Assembly: GCA_030835125.1 (NCBI GenBank)
Contig: JAUQWM010000042.1
Span: 53,652-117,651, forward strand
Direction: 5' to 3'
DNA: 64,000 nucleotides
From: Gemmatimonadaceae bacterium
Lineage (GTDB): Bacteria; Gemmatimonadota; Gemmatimonadetes; Gemmatimonadales; Gemmatimonadaceae
Numbering within the stretch: the first letter of the stretch is position 1; the number at the start of each line of letters is the position of its first letter. The notes under the pieces are model-generated. The model was not told where the DNA came from. It made no database searches and worked only from the letters and a program-made list of their open reading frames with translations. This document shows positions 61,830-64,000 of the stretch, piece after piece. A program made the translations under genes and the position numbers.

Positions 61830-63083
61830 TCAGTTCGGTGCGCGCACCCCCGGACCGCCGTAGTTGCGCGCCTGCCCGATGGTCGGGCCATGCGGATCGA
61901 GTGCGGTGTTGATCGGCGAGATCACCTGGCGCACGCTGCCGGGGAACGCCGTTTCCTGGCCGTGGCGCCCGTACGGATCCGTGTACCAGACGGCGGGTCC
62001 GTCGGCGTTCCGGATGCGATTGCCGTTGATGTCCACTTTCCGCTTCACGCCGTTGAACGGCGAGCGCGGGTCATCCCACGTGATCCCGGCGACCTGCCCG
62101 CCCCCGGTGACGTCGGCGCAGGCGCCGCCGCGCGCCCGGTCGCCGTTCGCCTCTGTCGCGTAGCACATGTCCATCGGTCGGCCGACCAGCGTCGGGCCCG
62201 CGGCGGGATCGTAGTAGCGGCTCGGCATGGGGACCTGGAAGTACGGGTCGAACGACGCCAGCACGTGCCCGTCCTCACGCCGGATGGCGTTCGACGTCTG
62301 CCAGCTCTCGTGCAGCGCGGCGCTGAAGTTCGAGTTCCGCGTGCTGCCCACCAGGAGGTGCTCCAGGATGCACTCGCGATCCGGGATGAGGCGCTGCCCG
62401 CCGCCGTGCGGCGAATTGAGCGGCGTGGGAGGCCCGACGGTGATGTGGGTGTTGTTGTCGCACGACCGCACGAACTCGCCCGGCTTGCCGATCGCCGTGA
62501 GCAGCGTGGCATGGATCGACGTGCCATCGTTGCAGGCGATGTGGTACACGAGCTCGTGGACGTTGTTGGTGAAGGCGTCCTTCGAGTGGGTGCCCTGGTG
62601 CAGCTTCACCAGGACGTCGCAGCGCACGTCGAACAGGGGCGAGGCCACGTCCGAGTCCACGCGCATGGCGATGTCGTTCTCCCATTCCACCTTGTGGCCG
62701 ACATGGTCCTCGTGGCGGGGGTTGGCGGGATCCCAGATGTCGAGCTGCTCGTTCGCGTAGCCGAACGGGATGGGGCCCACCGCCTGGTACAGGTCGGACC
62801 CCCGCGGGTCCCGCCCGTGTTCATGGCCGAAGGTACAGCCCGAGGGGTCGACCGCCGGGTGCCACGAGGGATAGCGCTTGCCATCCGGTCCCACGATCGA
62901 GTAGCGGTCGTGCTGGTCCTTCGTGCAGGTCTCACCGGGGCCGGGCGACCAGGTGCTGAAGGCGCGCGCCGGCGGCGCGGTGGCGATGTCGGGGGCGGTG
63001 CTCTCGGCGCACCCGAGCGCGGCCACCAGGAGGAGGACCCGGGAGGGGACCGCGAGGACGGAGATCGGACGGAACCGGTGCAT
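61830..63083 (-). CDS. His-rich secreted lipoprotein, family unknown
   Basis: A 417-residue predicted lipoprotein ([11 protein letters not shown] lipobox AALGC, then a Pro/Thr linker). The mature protein is rich in His, Asp and Trp: [80 protein letters not shown]. The many HxH and His/Asp clusters suggest metal binding, and eight or more Cys could form disulfides. I do not recognise it. I chose ATG 63083 because GAGG lies 6 nt upstream; ATG 63095 is in frame. It precedes the BNR gene by 70 nt on the same strand. Confidence 0.72.
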   Translation of the reverse strand: MHRFRPISVLAVPSRVLLLVAALGCAESTAPDIATAPPARAFSTWSPGPGETCTKDQHDRYSIVGPDGKRYPSWHPAVDPSGCTFGHEHGRDPRGSDLYQAVGPIPFGYANEQLDIWDPANPRHEDHVGHKVEWENDIAMRVDSDVASPLFDVRCDVLVKLHQGTHSKDAFTNNVHELVYHIACNDGTSIHATLLTAIGKPGEFVRSCDNNTHITVGPPTPLNSPHGGGQRLIPDRECILEHLLVGSTRNSNFSAALHESWQTSNAIRREDGHVLASFDPYFQVPMPSRYYDPAAGPTLVGRPMDMCYATEANGDRARGGACADVTGGGQVAGITWDDPRSPFNGVKRKVDINGNRIRNADGPAVWYTDPYGRHGQETAFPGSVRQVISPINTALDPHGPTIGQARNYGGPGVRAPN

Positions 63084-63116
63084 GGGATGCCTCATCAGGG
63101 TATGGTGAGCCGCTGC

Positions 63117-63692
63117 CTAACGCCTGGACCAGGCAACGCCGTACTGGAGCAGCGTCACGCCGCCGAAGTCCGTGACGTGCGCGCCGTTGAGCCGCATGTT
63201 GCCGCCGGCGCCGTTCAGCCAGCTGAGATACGGCACCAGCAGCGTGTGCGACGACAGCCGGAACTCCCATCCCAGGCCGATGATCCCGCTGGGCGCGGTG
63301 GTGCGCAGTTCCTCCTCGTCGGAGGTCGCCGAGAACCGCGACACGCCGAAGCCGACCTTGAAGAAGAGCGGGCCCGCTGGCGCCGGATAGAACTGGACCA
63401 TCGGGATGGCCGCCATCACCGAACGGCTGTCACCGGCCCCGGCGTGCATCCACCAGTCCAGTTCGAGGCCGAGCCGGACGCCGCGACGGAACGACCGGTC
63501 GACCGCGAGCAACCCGGCCACGCCGCCTTTTCCCGTCCCGGTGCAGAACGGACAGGTGAGCGCGCCGGCGCCCTTGCTCAGGCCGAGGGTGATGGACTGG
63601 TCGCGCGGAACGGAGGATCGTGCCTGCGCGCCGGCGGGGGTCGCGGCCGCCATCAGCGCGACGAGAGCCACGGATCGAACGAGGAAACGCAT
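63117..63692 (-). CDS. Outer-membrane beta-barrel protein
   Basis: A 191-residue exported protein. Signal peptide (RSVALVALMAAATPAGAQA) followed by barrel strands (ITLGLSKGAGALTCPFCTGT, AGLLAVDRSFRRGVRLGLEL, PLFFKVGFGVSRFSATSDEE, PSGIIGLGWEFRLSSHTLLV, VTLLQYGVAWSRR). The CPFC pair in the first turn is unusual for a barrel and could form a disulfide or bind metal. The TAG stop lies inside a copy of the dispersed octamer (63115-63122). ATG 63692 begins the signal peptide. It follows the partial gene at the window edge across 189 nt. Confidence 0.75.
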   Translation of the reverse strand: MRFLVRSVALVALMAAATPAGAQARSSVPRDQSITLGLSKGAGALTCPFCTGTGKGGVAGLLAVDRSFRRGVRLGLELDWWMHAGAGDSRSVMAAIPMVQFYPAPAGPLFFKVGFGVSRFSATSDEEELRTTAPSGIIGLGWEFRLSSHTLLVPYLSWLNGAGGNMRLNGAHVTDFGGVTLLQYGVAWSRR

Positions 63693-63816
63693 GTCGGGAT
63701 GGGTGCACCGCGCGCGGGACACCCGCGCCGGAGTGCAGCCAAGCTCGACCTGGAGCGGCCGCCGCGCGGCGCGACCGCTCACCACCCGGCCGTGAGCTAC
63801 GGCATCAGGCGCGCGC

Positions 63817-63856
63817 GACACCGTGGTGTCACAGCGGCCGTCACACCGCCGGTGTG
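63817..63856. promoter_or_regulatory. Two related inverted repeats, possible operator pair
   Basis: GACACCGTGGTGTC (63817-63830, arms GACACC/GGTGTC) and CACACCGCCGGTGTG (63842-63856, arms CACACC/GGTGTG) share an ACACC/GGTGT core and are about 25 bp apart centre to centre. They lie between the partial gene's stop and the barrel gene's start, about 125-165 nt upstream of the latter. They could be a regulator site for the barrel gene or a terminator structure for the upstream gene; no T-run follows. Confidence 0.4.
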
Positions 63857-63881
63857 CGTCGCCGCACGGCCGGGGGCCTGG

Positions 63882-64000
63882 CTAGAGGGCCCGCATCTCC
63901 GCCATCGCGTCGAGGAGGGCGCCGATCTCGTGCGAGAGGGCCCGGGCTTCCTGCGTCGCGGTGGAGACGTCGGCCCGGGCCGACTGCAGGCCCGAGGAGC
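63882..64000 (-). CDS. C-terminus of a coiled-coil protein, possibly a chemoreceptor (partial)
   Basis: The minus strand from the window edge to TAG at 63884-63882 encodes SSGLQSARADVSTATQEARA continuing LSHEIGALLDAMAEMRAL. The 39 residues are a continuous amphipathic helix with hydrophobic heptad positions, Ala-rich, like the C-terminal end of a methyl-accepting chemotaxis protein or a phage-shock-type coiled coil. Only this end is in the window, so the family is a guess. The start lies outside. Confidence 0.5.
   Translation of the reverse strand, partial: SSGLQSARADVSTATQEARALSHEIGALLDAMAEMRAL

Overview
The window is a GC-rich (about 68-70%) chromosomal segment from a diderm bacterium. A TonB-dependent receptor, two outer-membrane beta-barrel proteins, several lipoproteins and an MsrPQ repair pair argue for an outer membrane. 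The mixture of a sortilin/BNR-repeat exoprotein, an Acidobacteria/Gemmatimonadota-style MacB-like permease, S9 dipeptidyl peptidase, penicillin acylase, PIG-L deacetylase and many DUF1080-like secreted proteins suggests Gemmatimonadota. That placement is inference from gene content; no rRNA or other phylogenetic marker is present. I found no tRNA, rRNA, CRISPR array, transposase or phage gene.

Layout. 1-2.5 kb: a partial DUF72 gene, then an SPFH/Band-7 membrane protein with a ribbon-helix-helix regulator and a small membrane protein. 2.5-7.6 kb: a manganese operon (mntH, universal stress protein, DtxR/MntR regulator) with a palindromic operator in front of mntH, a Nudix hydrolase, a rhodanese and a DAACS symporter. 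7.7-11.8 kb: a lower-GC cassette on the minus strand with a LuxR-type regulator, two secreted six-bladed beta-propellers, a membrane-anchored DsbA-like protein and a small secreted six-cysteine peptide; this is my best candidate for an undescribed system. 12.1-14.3 kb: a CotH-like protein with DUF4956. 14.4-20.0 kb: a two-gene adenine methyltransferase plus SNF2-type helicase module, probably defence, whose 3' end runs antisense into a resident lipoprotein gene. 19.9-25.9 kb: a TonB receptor/PepSY uptake operon next to a histidine kinase and OmpR-type regulator, with an 11-bp-pitch direct repeat in front of the receptor gene. 25.9-41.6 kb: peptidase, pirin, zinc-ribbon protein, GH1 glucosidase, permease, hydrolases, NDH-2, a sodium/solute symporter with an upstream 35-residue microprotein, and an M20-fold protein lacking several metal ligands. 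41.6-55 kb: PIG-L deacetylase, sucA, an RNA methyltransferase, a second symporter, MsrQP and a large HExxH protein. 55-64 kb: outer-membrane barrel, AlkD-like protein, penicillin acylase, lipoproteins, the BNR giant and a truncated coiled-coil C-terminus.

Two sequence-level patterns cut across the genes. First, degenerate tandem arrays with a strict 7-nt period occur at five loci. Four lie at or against gene starts and one lies inside a coding region; at ndh the array covers the start codon. Second, the octamer GCCTAACG/CGTTAGGC occurs 19 times by hand count, almost always inside genes, where it reads as Pro-Asn or as xxx-Leu-Gly with the otherwise rare TTA codon. Most genes lie in tight minus-strand runs with 1-4 nt start/stop overlaps, so translational coupling is widespread.
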